Positions 10,620 through 19,502 of a DNA stretch of 41,165 bases are shown here, in pieces. The first letter of the stretch is position 1, and each line of letters starts with the position of its first letter. The stretch covers positions 1 to 41,165 of the forward strand of contig LARN01000020.1 in assembly GCA_000980495.1 (NCBI GenBank), read 5' to 3'. Under the pieces are notes generated by a model. It did not search any database and was not told the origin of the DNA. It worked only from the letters and a program-made list of their open reading frames with translations. The translations under genes were made by a program, and so were the position numbers. This DNA comes from Acinetobacter sp. N54.MGS-139. Lineage in GTDB: Bacteria; Pseudomonadota; Gammaproteobacteria; Burkholderiales; Burkholderiaceae_F.

Positions 10620-12707
10620 ATGCGTTTCCGGACTCTATTATTTTTTATCTCGGCTGCGGCCGTAACCATTCCCTGTTTGGTCATGGGATGGTTTCAATAT
10701 ACTGCGGTCGAAAGAGAGTTCGCCGAAGATGATAGGACGCGGGCTGAGATCTCATTATTGGTTTCTGAGCGTCTTGAGGCGAAAGTCGACAATGCTGTTT
10801 CCTTGGTAACCGCCGCTGCAGAAATCTTGAAATCCGAAGAAGGAGTGCCCACTGAAAAACTGAATCAGATATTAGAAGAGCTGCGCAAGGCTTCCCCGGA
10901 TATTCTGAATATGCATTTCGACAATCCGTCGGCGGTAAGCATGGCGTTCTCTCCTCAGAAAAATAAACACGGGGAATCGAATATCGGCGTCTCTCATAAA
11001 GAGCGATCTCACTGGCAGAACCCTCATGTCTTGGATGGACTGTCGGTTTCCAGCCTTGTTCAAGCGGTCGGCGCATCTGACAGAAAGATTGTGAATATTA
11101 CTAAGCCTGTTTATTCGAACGGGCGCTTCGTCGGTTTGGCTGTTGCCGCGCTCGATCTTGAGCAGATTGCCGCACAGGTTCTAAAGGGTTTTGCGACAGA
11201 TGCTTATCAAATCGGTATTTTCGGCAGGAACGGAGAAGTCATCTTTTCTTCCGGAAAGTCGGTTCCGCTTCACAATCTCACGATTGAAGAAAGAACCCAT
11301 CGCAGCTTTACTTTCTCGAATGCGGAGTACTACGGTTATGTCCGACCTCTGGCTGTCACGGATTGGTCTGTAGGTGTGTTTTCTCGAACCGTTGATAGAA
11401 AGGCCGTTCTGGTCCAGCTTTTTATACGCAACGTATTCGTTTGGCTCGCCACGTTCCTGACGGCGATTGTGATCGGCTTTTTGGCTTCTATCTCTGTCGT
11501 TCGAGCCGTTGAAAAACTGACGCGCCAAATGACAGCCGCAAGAATTCTTCCGGACAAAAGCGAAAGAATTAAGTCGCCGAGAGAGCTTGTTCAGCTGCAG
11601 CGCACATACGGCCGAATGCAGGAAAGACTGATTACGGCGCAAAACCGCCTGAAGGAACTGAATTTTTCTCTTGAAGAGAAGGTCAAAAAGCAAGTTCAAA
11701 CAATCCAGCGTCATGAGGCGCTTCTAACTTCCTTGTTTTCAGATATGAAGGAGGGCATTGTTCTCTTTAATGAGAAACTTGAAATGCGTTTCTGTAATCC
11801 CTCGGCCGTTCGGCTTCTCAATCTTTCTGAGGAAGAAGCGAAAAAACGCTTTTTGGCTTTGGTCAAAGAAATGCTTCAGAGCAGGGATAAACATCTCTTT
11901 ATTCAGTCACAGGGTTTTGATCTTGAGCTTCGAATGTTTGAGAGCGGAGCCAAAGACGTTTTCTGTGTGTTTGTGCGGGATGCGACATCCGAATTGCAGA
12001 TCGATCGACTGAAAGATGAATTAATCGGAATCGCCGCCCATGAACTTAAAACGCCGCTTGCCGGAGTGCGCATGGCGGCAGAATGCCTGAGCAAAACGGT
12101 TCAGGATCCGGAAAGCAAAGAGACGGCGGCCGAGCTGCTGGAAAGCGCCGACGAAATGAAAAGCATGATCTCCCGCTGGCTGGATGTTGCCAAACTCCAG
12201 ACAGGCTCTTATGAAATTCACCCGGAATTCTGTTTGATTAAGCCCATGATACGAAAGGCGCTCAAACATTTTTCCGGCTTTAAAGATTTTGAGTGTTCTT
12301 TGGAAATTTCACCTGATGCTGCTGCGGCGAACGTCGATAAACAGGCCTTTATGCAGATCGTTCAGAATCTTCTTTCCAATGCTTATAAATATCGAAAAGA
12401 GGGCGGTGTCTGCCGAGTGAAAATTCAAACCAGGAAGTCAGGAGATTTTTTGGAGCTCAAGGTAGAAGATGAAGGAATAGGGCTCCCTGAATCTGCTATT
12501 GATAAGATCTTCGATCGGTTCTATCAGGTCCGAATGGACCCGGCCAGAAAAATCGGCGGAACAGGTTTGGGTTTATACATTACAAAAGAATTGGTGCTGC
12601 TGCATAAAGGAAAGATTACGGTTGCCAGTACCTTGGGCGAGGGAACTGTCTTTACGCTCGAACTGCCGGCGCTTCCGACAGAGACCGAAAAAGGGAAAGA
12701 CGAATGA
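10620..12707 (+). CDS. Membrane sensor histidine kinase with periplasmic sensing domain, HAMP and PAS-like regions
   Basis: A two-component sensor of 695 residues. In order: a membrane helix at about 5-27; a periplasmic domain of about 240 residues, of the size and pattern of Cache-type ligand domains; a second helix at about 268-292; a HAMP linker and coiled coil to about 365; a PAS-like region to about 460; the phosphoacceptor helix with H474 in AAHELKTPLAG; and the ATPase domain with the N box (QNLLSNAYKY, about 580), DEGIGLP and GGTGLGLYI (about 645). All kinase motifs are intact. It overlaps the response regulator gene by four bases. With a reductase operon directly downstream, its ligand may be the substrate of that reductase (inference). 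Confidence 0.9.
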   Translation: MRFRTLLFFISAAAVTIPCLVMGWFQYTAVEREFAEDDRTRAEISLLVSERLEAKVDNAVSLVTAAAEILKSEEGVPTEKLNQILEELRKASPDILNMHFDNPSAVSMAFSPQKNKHGESNIGVSHKERSHWQNPHVLDGLSVSSLVQAVGASDRKIVNITKPVYSNGRFVGLAVAALDLEQIAAQVLKGFATDAYQIGIFGRNGEVIFSSGKSVPLHNLTIEERTHRSFTFSNAEYYGYVRPLAVTDWSVGVFSRTVDRKAVLVQLFIRNVFVWLATFLTAIVIGFLASISVVRAVEKLTRQMTAARILPDKSERIKSPRELVQLQRTYGRMQERLITAQNRLKELNFSLEEKVKKQVQTIQRHEALLTSLFSDMKEGIVLFNEKLEMRFCNPSAVRLLNLSEEEAKKRFLALVKEMLQSRDKHLFIQSQGFDLELRMFESGAKDVFCVFVRDATSELQIDRLKDELIGIAAHELKTPLAGVRMAAECLSKTVQDPESKETAAELLESADEMKSMISRWLDVAKLQTGSYEIHPEFCLIKPMIRKALKHFSGFKDFECSLEISPDAAAANVDKQAFMQIVQNLLSNAYKYRKEGGVCRVKIQTRKSGDFLELKVEDEGIGLPESAIDKIFDRFYQVRMDPARKIGGTGLGLYITKELVLLHKGKITVASTLGEGTVFTLELPALPTETEKGKDE

Positions 12708-13417
12708 CGGAAAGAACGACGATTTTGATAGTTGATGATGAAAGCAAGATCCGCAGACTGCTTTCCCGCTCTCTGGAAACAGAAGGATTTGATGTTGCTG
12801 TTGCCGATTCGGCAATGAGCGCTTCTGAGTTCTTAAAGAACGGTCATTGTGATCTTATTATCCTCGATTACATGATGCCCGAGATCGACGGAATGGCTTT
12901 CTTAGCAGAATTAAGAAAGAAATCGTCAATCCCCGTGATCATGCTTTCGGCCCGGGAGGAGATTGCCAAGAAAACCCAGGCGTTGGAACTCGGAGCCGAC
13001 GACTATGTGGTCAAGCCTTTCTCGATCGAAGAGATGACGGCGAGGATTCGAGCCATCCTGAGACGCTCCGGCGGGATTAAATCCGGGCCTGCAGCGCCGA
13101 CCTTGGCAGTGAACGGACCGCTTGTTATGGATCCGGATAAACGTACCTGTCGATATAAGAATCAGGAAATTAAGCTCGCCGACACCGAGTTTCGTCTTCT
13201 GTTTATCTTGGTTAAACGCCCCGGAACCATATTTACCCATGAAGATTTGCTGCGCCGAGTGTGGGGCGCGGAATTTATCGGAGAACTCAACTATTTGCGT
13301 GTGTCTCTCTCCAGAATAAGAAAGAAACTAACGGCTGCAGGCTTCCCAGGCTCGGCCATTTCCTCTTATTCAGGTATTGGTTATTACATCGAAGACCTCT
13401 CGGAAGAAAAGTTGTAA
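12704..13417 (+). CDS. OmpR/PhoB-type response regulator
   Basis: The transcription factor partner of the preceding kinase. The receiver domain has the acid pair DDE near the N-terminus, the phosphorylated Asp at D55 in LIILDYMMPEIDG, and the conserved K104 in VVKPFS. After a short linker comes a winged-helix DNA-binding domain (about 130-235) with LADTEFRLLFIL and RRVWGAEF, typical of OmpR/PhoB. The ATG overlaps the kinase stop as ATGA, so the pair is translationally coupled. About 100 bases separate it from the reductase gene, without a visible terminator, so read-through or direct activation of that gene is plausible. Confidence 0.92.
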   Translation: MTERTTILIVDDESKIRRLLSRSLETEGFDVAVADSAMSASEFLKNGHCDLIILDYMMPEIDGMAFLAELRKKSSIPVIMLSAREEIAKKTQALELGADDYVVKPFSIEEMTARIRAILRRSGGIKSGPAAPTLAVNGPLVMDPDKRTCRYKNQEIKLADTEFRLLFILVKRPGTIFTHEDLLRRVWGAEFIGELNYLRVSLSRIRKKLTAAGFPGSAISSYSGIGYYIEDLSEEKL

Positions 13418-13517
13418 TGTTTTTGTAATCTTTTCGAAAATTTTTTGGCGGCGCTGAAAGTTTATTTTTAGAAAATAACAGTCATAGACCACCTCAACCC
13501 ATAGCAAGAGGAAAAAT

Positions 13518-15047
13518 ATGACAACATCCGCTCTGAAACGCCGTTCGTTTCTCCAAGGATCTCTGCTTGCAGCCGCTGTTATCGGCTCTGCTCCTGTCGC
13601 TGCCGCTGAAGCTGCTAAACCCAAATTCGATGAAAGCTTCGACGTGATCGTCGTAGGCAGCGGTATTGCCGGTACGATGGCCGCACTTTCTGCCGCCGAT
13701 AAAGGCGCCAATGTTTTAATGATTGAAAAGATGAGCCGCCTCGGCGGTACTTCCCGCATCAGCGGTCTGAACTTCGCCTGCGTCGGCTCTCCCGCCCAAA
13801 AGGCTAAAGGCGTTAAAGACACGCCCGAACAGCTCGCTTCCGACATGTATAAAGTCTCAGGCAATATGGGCGATTATGAAAAAGCCCTCGAAATGGCGAA
13901 GAACACTGCCCGTGCAGAAGCCTTTATGACCCAGCGCGGTGTCAAGTGGGACGGCCGTCTGCTGAAATTAGGCGGTCACTCTCAGCCTCGTGTTCTTGTC
14001 TCCGAAGGTGACGGCGCCGGCCTGCTTAATGCTCTTTGGACCTACATGAAAGGTTTGAAGAACGTGACGGTTCGCACCCATGTGAAGGCCGATGAAGTTC
14101 TCTTTAACGATAAAGGCGTTGCGGTCGGTGTAAAGGTTAGAGAAAAATATTTCTTTGACACGCCGGAAACGGACGACAACGAAAACAAGACCGGTGTTGA
14201 AAAACGCATCGAAGCTAAGAAAGGCGTGATTTTCGCAACCGGCGGTTATGCCAGAGATAAAGCGTTCCGTTCTTCGGAAGTTCCTTTCTTAGCGGGCGTA
14301 GCCACCACCACAAACCCGGGCGCAACCGCCGGAGCATTAAAGATTTTGGTCAACGCCGGTGCCCAGCCGATGCACTTGTCTCTTTTCCGTTTCGCTTATC
14401 CGCTGCCGACCGAAGACATGATCTGGGGCATGATGGTCGATCCGGCGACAGGACGCCGTTTTATCAATGAAGGTTTAACCCGCAATGCGCTTGCACAGGC
14501 AGTTCTTCTGAAGAGACTGCAGAACGGAGACAAGAAACCGTTCATCATTTATGACGAAAAGTCTCTGGGTAAATTCCACAACCTCAATCGCGTCCAGCGC
14601 AGTCTTAACGGCTTAAACGGCATCGACGGCACAATGGTCAAGTACGACAATCTGAGCGAACTTTGCAAGGCCTTCGGTGCTGATCCTAAGATTGTTGAAG
14701 ATGAGCTCGTTAAATACAACGCCATGATCTTGGAAGGCAAAGACGCTCAGTTTGATAAACCGCTCGAACGTTCCGGCCGCAAGGTTGAAGCGCTCGATCT
14801 GAAGGGACCGCTCTTTGCGATGGTCATCAACCCGAGGCTGAACTACACACCGGGCGGAATTCGCACGGATTTACAGGGCAGAGCAATTGCGCTGAAGGAC
14901 GGTAAACCGATCGAAGGTTTGTATGTGGTCGGTGAAGCCAGCGGCGGACTGCATGGCCAAGAACGTATGACCGGCTGCTCAATGCCTGAATGCGCTGTCT
15001 TCGGCATGATTGCCGGTGAAAGTGCTGCTCAACGCAAAAGTATCTAG
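13518..15047 (+). CDS. Tat-exported flavoprotein reductase, flavocytochrome c (FccA/UrdA) flavin-subunit type
   Basis: A periplasmic FAD enzyme of the fumarate reductase/succinate dehydrogenase flavoprotein superfamily. The N-terminus KRRSFLQG followed by a hydrophobic stretch and an Ala-rich cleavage region is a twin-arginine signal. The FAD-binding motif VVGSGIAG (from about 45) and LGGTSRISG follow, with HGQERMTG near the C-terminus. By eye against Shewanella FccA, the two substrate-binding arginines are kept (R322 in NEGLTRN, R483 in QERMTG). The two histidines appear replaced by Tyr (Y294 in FAYP, Y443 in NYTPGG). Fumarate may therefore not be the substrate; other unsaturated carboxylates are candidates. 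It has no haem domain; that is supplied by the next gene, 9 bases downstream. A RBS (AGAGGA) precedes the ATG. Confidence 0.88.
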   Translation: MTTSALKRRSFLQGSLLAAAVIGSAPVAAAEAAKPKFDESFDVIVVGSGIAGTMAALSAADKGANVLMIEKMSRLGGTSRISGLNFACVGSPAQKAKGVKDTPEQLASDMYKVSGNMGDYEKALEMAKNTARAEAFMTQRGVKWDGRLLKLGGHSQPRVLVSEGDGAGLLNALWTYMKGLKNVTVRTHVKADEVLFNDKGVAVGVKVREKYFFDTPETDDNENKTGVEKRIEAKKGVIFATGGYARDKAFRSSEVPFLAGVATTTNPGATAGALKILVNAGAQPMHLSLFRFAYPLPTEDMIWGMMVDPATGRRFINEGLTRNALAQAVLLKRLQNGDKKPFIIYDEKSLGKFHNLNRVQRSLNGLNGIDGTMVKYDNLSELCKAFGADPKIVEDELVKYNAMILEGKDAQFDKPLERSGRKVEALDLKGPLFAMVINPRLNYTPGGIRTDLQGRAIALKDGKPIEGLYVVGEASGGLHGQERMTGCSMPECAVFGMIAGESAAQRKSI

Positions 15048-15056
15048 GAGGAAGCC

Positions 15057-15464
15057 ATGAAACTTATTTATAAAGCCGCACTCTTAATCTGCTCATCCGT
15101 TTTTGCAATGTCCGTTCAGGCAGCAGGTATGCCTCAGTCCAGTAAGCACGCCCAGCGCGGTGTGAACTGCACACAGTGTCATACCACCGGCAAGTTTGAA
15201 CCGGTTGAAACCAAGCAGTGCCAGACTTGCCACAATCAAGATCAGCTGGCCCAAAAAACCGACCGTCTCAATTACATTTCGCGCATGAAGAATCCGAAGA
15301 CCGGCGAAGTCAAGGAACACCTCGCCAGAATCAATCCTCATGACAGCTATCACTTCGGCAAGACGGAAGACTGCACCGACTGCCATCGTGAACATCGTCC
15401 GAGTGTTAACGACTGTGCAACCTGCCATGACGTTAAAGCTTGGAATATGGAAGATCCGAAGTAA
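15057..15464 (+). CDS. Periplasmic tetraheme cytochrome c (electron donor subunit)
   Basis: A 135-residue exported protein with a Sec signal peptide (about 1-22, ending VQA) and four CxxCH haem-binding motifs starting at C38, C55, C106 and C120. Size and motif number match the haem domain of Shewanella flavocytochrome c and the small subunit of split versions. It would pass electrons to the flavoprotein encoded 9 bases upstream. A strong ribosome binding site (AGGAGGAAG) precedes the ATG. No membrane quinol dehydrogenase of the NapC/NrfH/CymA type is encoded in this window, so the electron source must be encoded elsewhere. Confidence 0.92.
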   Translation: MKLIYKAALLICSSVFAMSVQAAGMPQSSKHAQRGVNCTQCHTTGKFEPVETKQCQTCHNQDQLAQKTDRLNYISRMKNPKTGEVKEHLARINPHDSYHFGKTEDCTDCHREHRPSVNDCATCHDVKAWNMEDPK

Positions 15465-15477
15465 AGAATCCCTCCTA

Positions 15478-15533
15478 GGTCTCCCTAGAGACCAAAAAAG
15501 CTCGGCTATGTATCTTCAGCCGAGCTCTTTTTA
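15478..15533. terminator. Double hairpin, bidirectional terminator between cytochrome and hslO
   Basis: First a perfect 6-bp hairpin (GGTCTC-CCTA-GAGACC, 15478-15493), then a 9-bp hairpin (AGCTCGGCT with AGCCGAGCT, 15499-15526). The second has a T-rich run on the plus side and six T residues on the minus side. It can stop transcription from both convergent units. Confidence 0.85.
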
Positions 15534-15550
15534 TTGGAAGTCATTGGAAA

Positions 15551-16501
15551 TTACTGAGGGCGTTTCGGATCGGTTCCCATGGCAGCTGCATCAATATTCG
15601 GTTCCACGAATAAGGCTTCCACTTCTTCGGGCGTGTAAACCTGCTTGCGGTTGCAGAATCGGCAGTTAACTTCAATCTTGCCCTCTGCCTTCAGAATATC
15701 CATGCATTCCTGCTTGCCTAACTGCAGCAGCATGCTGTCTGTCTTGTCGCGGGAGCAGTTGCACTCAAAAGTGATATCCGTTTCAGTAACAGGGACGAGT
15801 TTTTCCTGCCAGAAAAGGCGATGAAGAACATCGGTCGCCGGAACGTTAAGCAGCTCTTCTTTAGTAACGGTATGAGCCAGCTGCATGATTCTGCCCCAGG
15901 CATCCGGGTCGGAAATTTCGCTGACATTGCCGCCGACAGACGGCATCTTCTGAATAACAAGGCCGCCCAACTTCTTGCAGTCTGCTGCAAGGTAAAGTTT
16001 GGTTTCGAGCTGCTCGCTCTTGGCCATGTAGTTTTCAAGATTTTCTGCAACGGAATTGCTTTCCAGCGAAACCATTCCTTGATAGGGCTGAACACCGGGC
16101 CTGCGGTCCTTCGGATCGAGAATAAGGGCGCAGAGGCCTTTTCCGTCTTTGTTGATCAGTTCCTGCAGATCCATTTCCGGTTTAATTTCGGCCCCTTCGC
16201 GGATCTCAGCCATCGCGCGAACGCTCATCGGATTGCGGACTTCGGCATAAATGAAGGCAATCGGGCCGGAACCCTTCACTTGAAGAATCAGGCTGCCTTC
16301 AAACTTAATGGTGCTCGAAAGAAGCAGAGCGCCGGCCGTGAACTGTCCGAGTAAAGCGGCCACGTTTTCAGGATAGTGATGGAATTTAATCATCTCCTGC
16401 CATTCTTCGGCCATTTGTACGCAGGCTCCGCGAACCGGCGCACCCTCGAACAAAAATTTAATCATGCGGTTGTTAAGATTTTCCTTTTTATTTTCTGTCA
16501 T
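15551..16501 (-). CDS. hslO: Redox-regulated chaperone Hsp33
   Basis: A cytoplasmic holdase chaperone that is activated when its zinc-bound cysteines are oxidised. The 316 residues include the conserved N-terminal fold (RMIKFLFEGAPVRGACVQ) and the C-terminal zinc site seen as CNC in FECNCSRD and CRFC in NCRFCNRKQ, the normal CxC...CxxC arrangement. After that the tail reaches into VEALFVEPNIDAA. The ATG at 16501 is the natural family start allowing a short N-terminal extension (TENKKENLNN). Presence in an apparent anaerobe fits protection during oxygen exposure. Confidence 0.93.
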   Translation of the reverse strand: MTENKKENLNNRMIKFLFEGAPVRGACVQMAEEWQEMIKFHHYPENVAALLGQFTAGALLLSSTIKFEGSLILQVKGSGPIAFIYAEVRNPMSVRAMAEIREGAEIKPEMDLQELINKDGKGLCALILDPKDRRPGVQPYQGMVSLESNSVAENLENYMAKSEQLETKLYLAADCKKLGGLVIQKMPSVGGNVSEISDPDAWGRIMQLAHTVTKEELLNVPATDVLHRLFWQEKLVPVTETDITFECNCSRDKTDSMLLQLGKQECMDILKAEGKIEVNCRFCNRKQVYTPEEVEALFVEPNIDAAAMGTDPKRPQ

Positions 16502-16636
16502 AGATTGATGTGGTTACTTAAACTTATACATATTTTCACTAACCGGTGAATTTTAATATTTCGTTCGCTCGGGGTACACCACCGATATGTTCAAAACGGA
16601 CAAAGAGTAAACGTCTCACAGATAGTAGGGCCGTAC

Positions 16637-17482
16637 ATGAAACAAATTAAACGCGCTGATCTGCATATGCATTCGACATTTTCCGATGGTGTGGAAGAAC
16701 CGGAGGAATTGGTTGTTCGAGCAAAAAACAACGGAGTCGAACTGATTTCGCTGACCGACCATGATGAGACAGGCGGATTGGAGCGTATGAGAGCAGCGGC
16801 CGCGCAGCACGGGCTGCAGTTCGTGAACGGTGTAGAAATCAGCGCTGATTACGGAGAAGTCTCCATCCACGTTGTGGGGCTGGATTTTGATCCGGAAGAC
16901 GAAATGCTTCAAGCACTGCTTAGCCGTATCCGTGACAACCGCTTTGAACGAGCAGTGCAGATGGCTGAAAAATTAGAAAAGCTCGGCATGAAAGGTGTCT
17001 GGGAAGGGGTTTTGAAAATTGTGACGAATCCTCGGCTCATCGGGCGCCCGCATTTCGCGGCGTGGCTCGCCCAAAACGGCTATGTTGAGGATTACAACGC
17101 CGCGTTCTCGAAGTACCTTTCGCGTGGGAAACCCGGCTACGTGGAGCGCGCCAAAACCTCGATACATGAGGCAACCTCCGCGATTCTTCGTGCCAAAGGC
17201 ATTCCGGTTCTGGCGCATCCGGGACGATACAAGCTCAATGAATGGGAATTTGACTGCATGTTCGAAGAGTTCACCGGAGCAGGCGGCCATGCTATCGAGG
17301 TGACAACCGGCAGCCACACACCGGGGCAGAACCTGCTTTTCTGTGATTTTGCTCAGTCCAGGAATCTTTGGGCTTCCACGGGAAGTGACTTCCATCGTCC
17401 CATGAACCGCTGCGAACCCGGATTGCAAGGAGACTTGCCGGGAACCGTTGATCCCGTTTGGAATCATTTCCGTGCCGCTTAA
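16637..17482 (+). CDS. rnm: PHP-domain phosphoesterase, RNase AM/YciV (TrpH) type
   Basis: A 281-residue metal-dependent phosphoesterase of the PHP superfamily. The N-terminal motif ADLHMHSTFSDG (H10, H12, D17) supplies metal ligands. LTDHDETGG, VEISADYG, VLAHPGRY and the C-terminal GSDFHRP supply the rest. This is the family of E. coli YciV (RNase AM), which trims 5' ends of rRNA and nucleotides such as pAp. The next gene is YciO-like, the neighbour also found in E. coli and many betaproteobacteria, which supports the assignment. The exact substrate is inferred from the family. Confidence 0.85.
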   Translation: MKQIKRADLHMHSTFSDGVEEPEELVVRAKNNGVELISLTDHDETGGLERMRAAAAQHGLQFVNGVEISADYGEVSIHVVGLDFDPEDEMLQALLSRIRDNRFERAVQMAEKLEKLGMKGVWEGVLKIVTNPRLIGRPHFAAWLAQNGYVEDYNAAFSKYLSRGKPGYVERAKTSIHEATSAILRAKGIPVLAHPGRYKLNEWEFDCMFEEFTGAGGHAIEVTTGSHTPGQNLLFCDFAQSRNLWASTGSDFHRPMNRCEPGLQGDLPGTVDPVWNHFRAA

Positions 17483-17515
17483 GGCGTGCACCTATACAAT
17501 ATTGACCTAAAAATC

Positions 17516-17533
17516 AGGCAGCTTCGGCTGCCT
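17516..17533 (+). promoter_or_regulatory. UUCG tetraloop hairpin upstream of the YciO-like gene
   Basis: A perfect 7-bp stem (AGGCAGC with GCTGCCT) is capped by TTCG, an exceptionally stable RNA loop. There is no T run after it on the plus strand, so it is not a standard terminator. It sits 30 bases before the next start codon and could stabilise or separate the mRNA segments. Confidence 0.45.
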
Positions 17534-17563
17534 AAAGTTAGACGAACATAAAAGGTCATACTG

Positions 17564-18187
17564 ATGGGATACACACTGCAAGTGATGCCTGAGAGCCCTC
17601 AGCCTCATCGCATCGAACAAGCCGCCAAACTTCTTTCAAAGGGACAGGTCGCTGCTGTTTCTACCGATACCGGATTTTCTTTGGTTTGCCGTTTGGATGA
17701 CAAGGAAGCGCTGGACAAAATTCGTTTGATTCGTCAGCTGAGCGAGAAGAAGCACTTCACGCTTTTCTGTGACTCCTTGTCTCAGATGAGCAAGCTTGCT
17801 CGAGTCAATAACACCGGCTACCGCATGGCAAAAAGTGTCACGCCGGGGCCTTATACCTTTATTTTGGAAGCGACAAAAGAAGTTCCTCGCCGGCTCTCTC
17901 ATCCGTCTAAAAAAACAATCGGTTTAAGAGTTCCTTCCAACAAAGCACTCCATGCTTTACTGGAAAAGATCGGTGAACCGCTTGTCGGTACGACGATCAT
18001 CATGCCGGGCGAAGAAGCACCGCTTTCTTCCGCTTGGGAAATCCAAGATCGAATCGGAGATCAGCTGGCGTTCATTTTGGATGACGGTACTTCCGTGATC
18101 GGAGATACGACGGTGGTCGATCTTTCCGGAGACGAACCTGAGGTTATCCGTGAAGGCTTAGGCTCGGTTTCGGCTTTAGGTCTGTAG
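17564..18187 (+). CDS. YciO/YrdC/Sua5-family protein
   Basis: A 207-residue protein of the YrdC fold. YrdC/Sua5 enzymes make threonylcarbamoyl-AMP for the t6A modification of tRNA. YciO is a related protein with a less certain role. Typical blocks are AAVSTDTGFSLVCRL near the N-terminus, KKHFTLFC, TPGPYTFIL, IGLRVPSN and a final VVDLSG...VIREGLG. The neighbour order PHP enzyme then YrdC-like is that of yciV and yciO, which favours YciO over the essential TsaC. It starts 81 bases after the PHP gene, with the UUCG hairpin between. Confidence 0.82.
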   Translation: MGYTLQVMPESPQPHRIEQAAKLLSKGQVAAVSTDTGFSLVCRLDDKEALDKIRLIRQLSEKKHFTLFCDSLSQMSKLARVNNTGYRMAKSVTPGPYTFILEATKEVPRRLSHPSKKTIGLRVPSNKALHALLEKIGEPLVGTTIIMPGEEAPLSSAWEIQDRIGDQLAFILDDGTSVIGDTTVVDLSGDEPEVIREGLGSVSALGL

Positions 18188-18222
18188 TCAGCCTTCCTTA
18201 ATTAGCACCTATAAAGAGATAT

Positions 18223-18876
18223 ATGGACATTTCTTCAATTGTTCAGACTATCGCGGTTTACGCGATCCCACTGATCTTCGCGATCACGATTCATGAAACG
18301 GCGCACGGTTACGTCGCTAAGCTCTGCGGCGACCAGACCGCTTACATGCTCGGCCGTTTAACGCTGAATCCGATTAAGCACATTGACCCTGTGGGTACGA
18401 TCCTGGTTCCGGGTGCACTGCTGATCGGCAGTGCGCTGACCGGCATGAGCGGTATCGTGTTCGGATGGGCAAAGCCCGTGCCGATCAATTTCCGTAATCT
18501 TCGCAACCCGAAAACCGACATGATCTGGGTGGCGGCAGCAGGCCCCGGTGCGAATTTGATCCAGGCCATTCTTTGGGCAATTGTGCTCAAGTTTTTGATC
18601 TCCATGGGCATTTACGAAGACTTCTTCATAAAAATGTGTGTGGCAGGCGTCAGCTGCAACATCGTGCTCATGGCTTTAAACCTAATTCCGATTCCTCCCC
18701 TGGACGGAGGCCGTATCGTCACAGGACTTTTGCCTCCGGGAATGGCTTGGCAGTATTCGAGAATCGAACCGTACGGAATGTGGATTCTGTTTGCACTGAT
18801 TCTGACCGGAACATTGTCTATTTTCATGCGCCCCTTTATGAGAATGGGGCAGGCCATCGTTCAGTGGTTCATTTAG
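18223..18876 (+). CDS. Site-2 protease family (M50) membrane metalloprotease
   Basis: A polytopic membrane protein of 217 residues with the M50 zinc protease motif HETAH (H24-E25...H28) in the first helix and the second motif LIPIPPLDGGRI, which brings the Asp ligand. No PDZ domain is present, so it belongs to the small compact branch, not to RseP. Four to five hydrophobic helices can be traced. Such proteins are common in this neighbourhood in betaproteobacteria, but their substrates are mostly unknown. It follows the YciO-like gene by 35 bases. Confidence 0.85.
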   Translation: MDISSIVQTIAVYAIPLIFAITIHETAHGYVAKLCGDQTAYMLGRLTLNPIKHIDPVGTILVPGALLIGSALTGMSGIVFGWAKPVPINFRNLRNPKTDMIWVAAAGPGANLIQAILWAIVLKFLISMGIYEDFFIKMCVAGVSCNIVLMALNLIPIPPLDGGRIVTGLLPPGMAWQYSRIEPYGMWILFALILTGTLSIFMRPFMRMGQAIVQWFI

Positions 18877-18892
18877 TTTGAGGACAAGCATC

Positions 18893-19483
18893 ATGAGAGC
18901 ACCATATATTCCGTCCGAGCATGTTGTTAAAGGGTTAAACGCAGAACCTTCGGTATGGATTAAGCGTTTTTGTCCGCTCTTTTCTCCCAACGCCAAGGTG
19001 CTGGATATGGCCTGCGGCGCCGGCCGAAACACCAAGCTTTTGGCGTCCTTCGGAAACCAAGTGACGGGATTGGATATTGATGAGCGCTGCAGACCTTACA
19101 TTGAAGCAATTCCGGGTGCGACTTTTATGCAGGCGGATTTAGAAGGGGCCCCGTGGCCTTTCGAGGATGAAGTCTTTGACGTCATTGTCGTAAGTTTCTA
19201 TTTGGAGCGTTCGCTGTTTCCGCATTTGGTTAAATCTTTAAAGCAGGGCGGATATCTTATTTATGAGACGTTCATGCTCCCCTTCGAAGGATTTGACGGC
19301 AATCGCGCAAAGAGTCCGGATTTTGTGCTGAAGCCTTTGGAGCTCATCGATGCTTTCCGCGAAACGATGGAAGTGTTCGCATACGAAGAGTCGCTTATTG
19401 AGAAGGGCGACTGCTTCCAGCGGTTTGCGGCGAGAAAGCCAATCAACGGGAAAAATGTTCCGGTGATCCTGCCAAAAGAATAA
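18893..19483 (+). CDS. Class I SAM-dependent methyltransferase
   Basis: A soluble protein of 196 residues with the Rossmann methyltransferase fold. Motif I is visible as VLDMACGAGRNT, followed by VTGLDID at the end of strand 2 (ribose-binding acid), ADLEGAPWPFED, and VIVVSFYLERSLFP, where the residues after strand 4 lack the NPPY of DNA or protein-glutamine methylases. The target is therefore probably a small molecule or not predictable. The ATG at 18893 has GAGG upstream with a 9-base spacer; an in-frame TTG at 18878 is less likely. It follows the protease gene by 16 bases. Confidence 0.8.
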   Translation: MRAPYIPSEHVVKGLNAEPSVWIKRFCPLFSPNAKVLDMACGAGRNTKLLASFGNQVTGLDIDERCRPYIEAIPGATFMQADLEGAPWPFEDEVFDVIVVSFYLERSLFPHLVKSLKQGGYLIYETFMLPFEGFDGNRAKSPDFVLKPLELIDAFRETMEVFAYEESLIEKGDCFQRFAARKPINGKNVPVILPKE

Positions 19484-19502
19484 ATCTTAGTGAAATCAAT
19501 GA

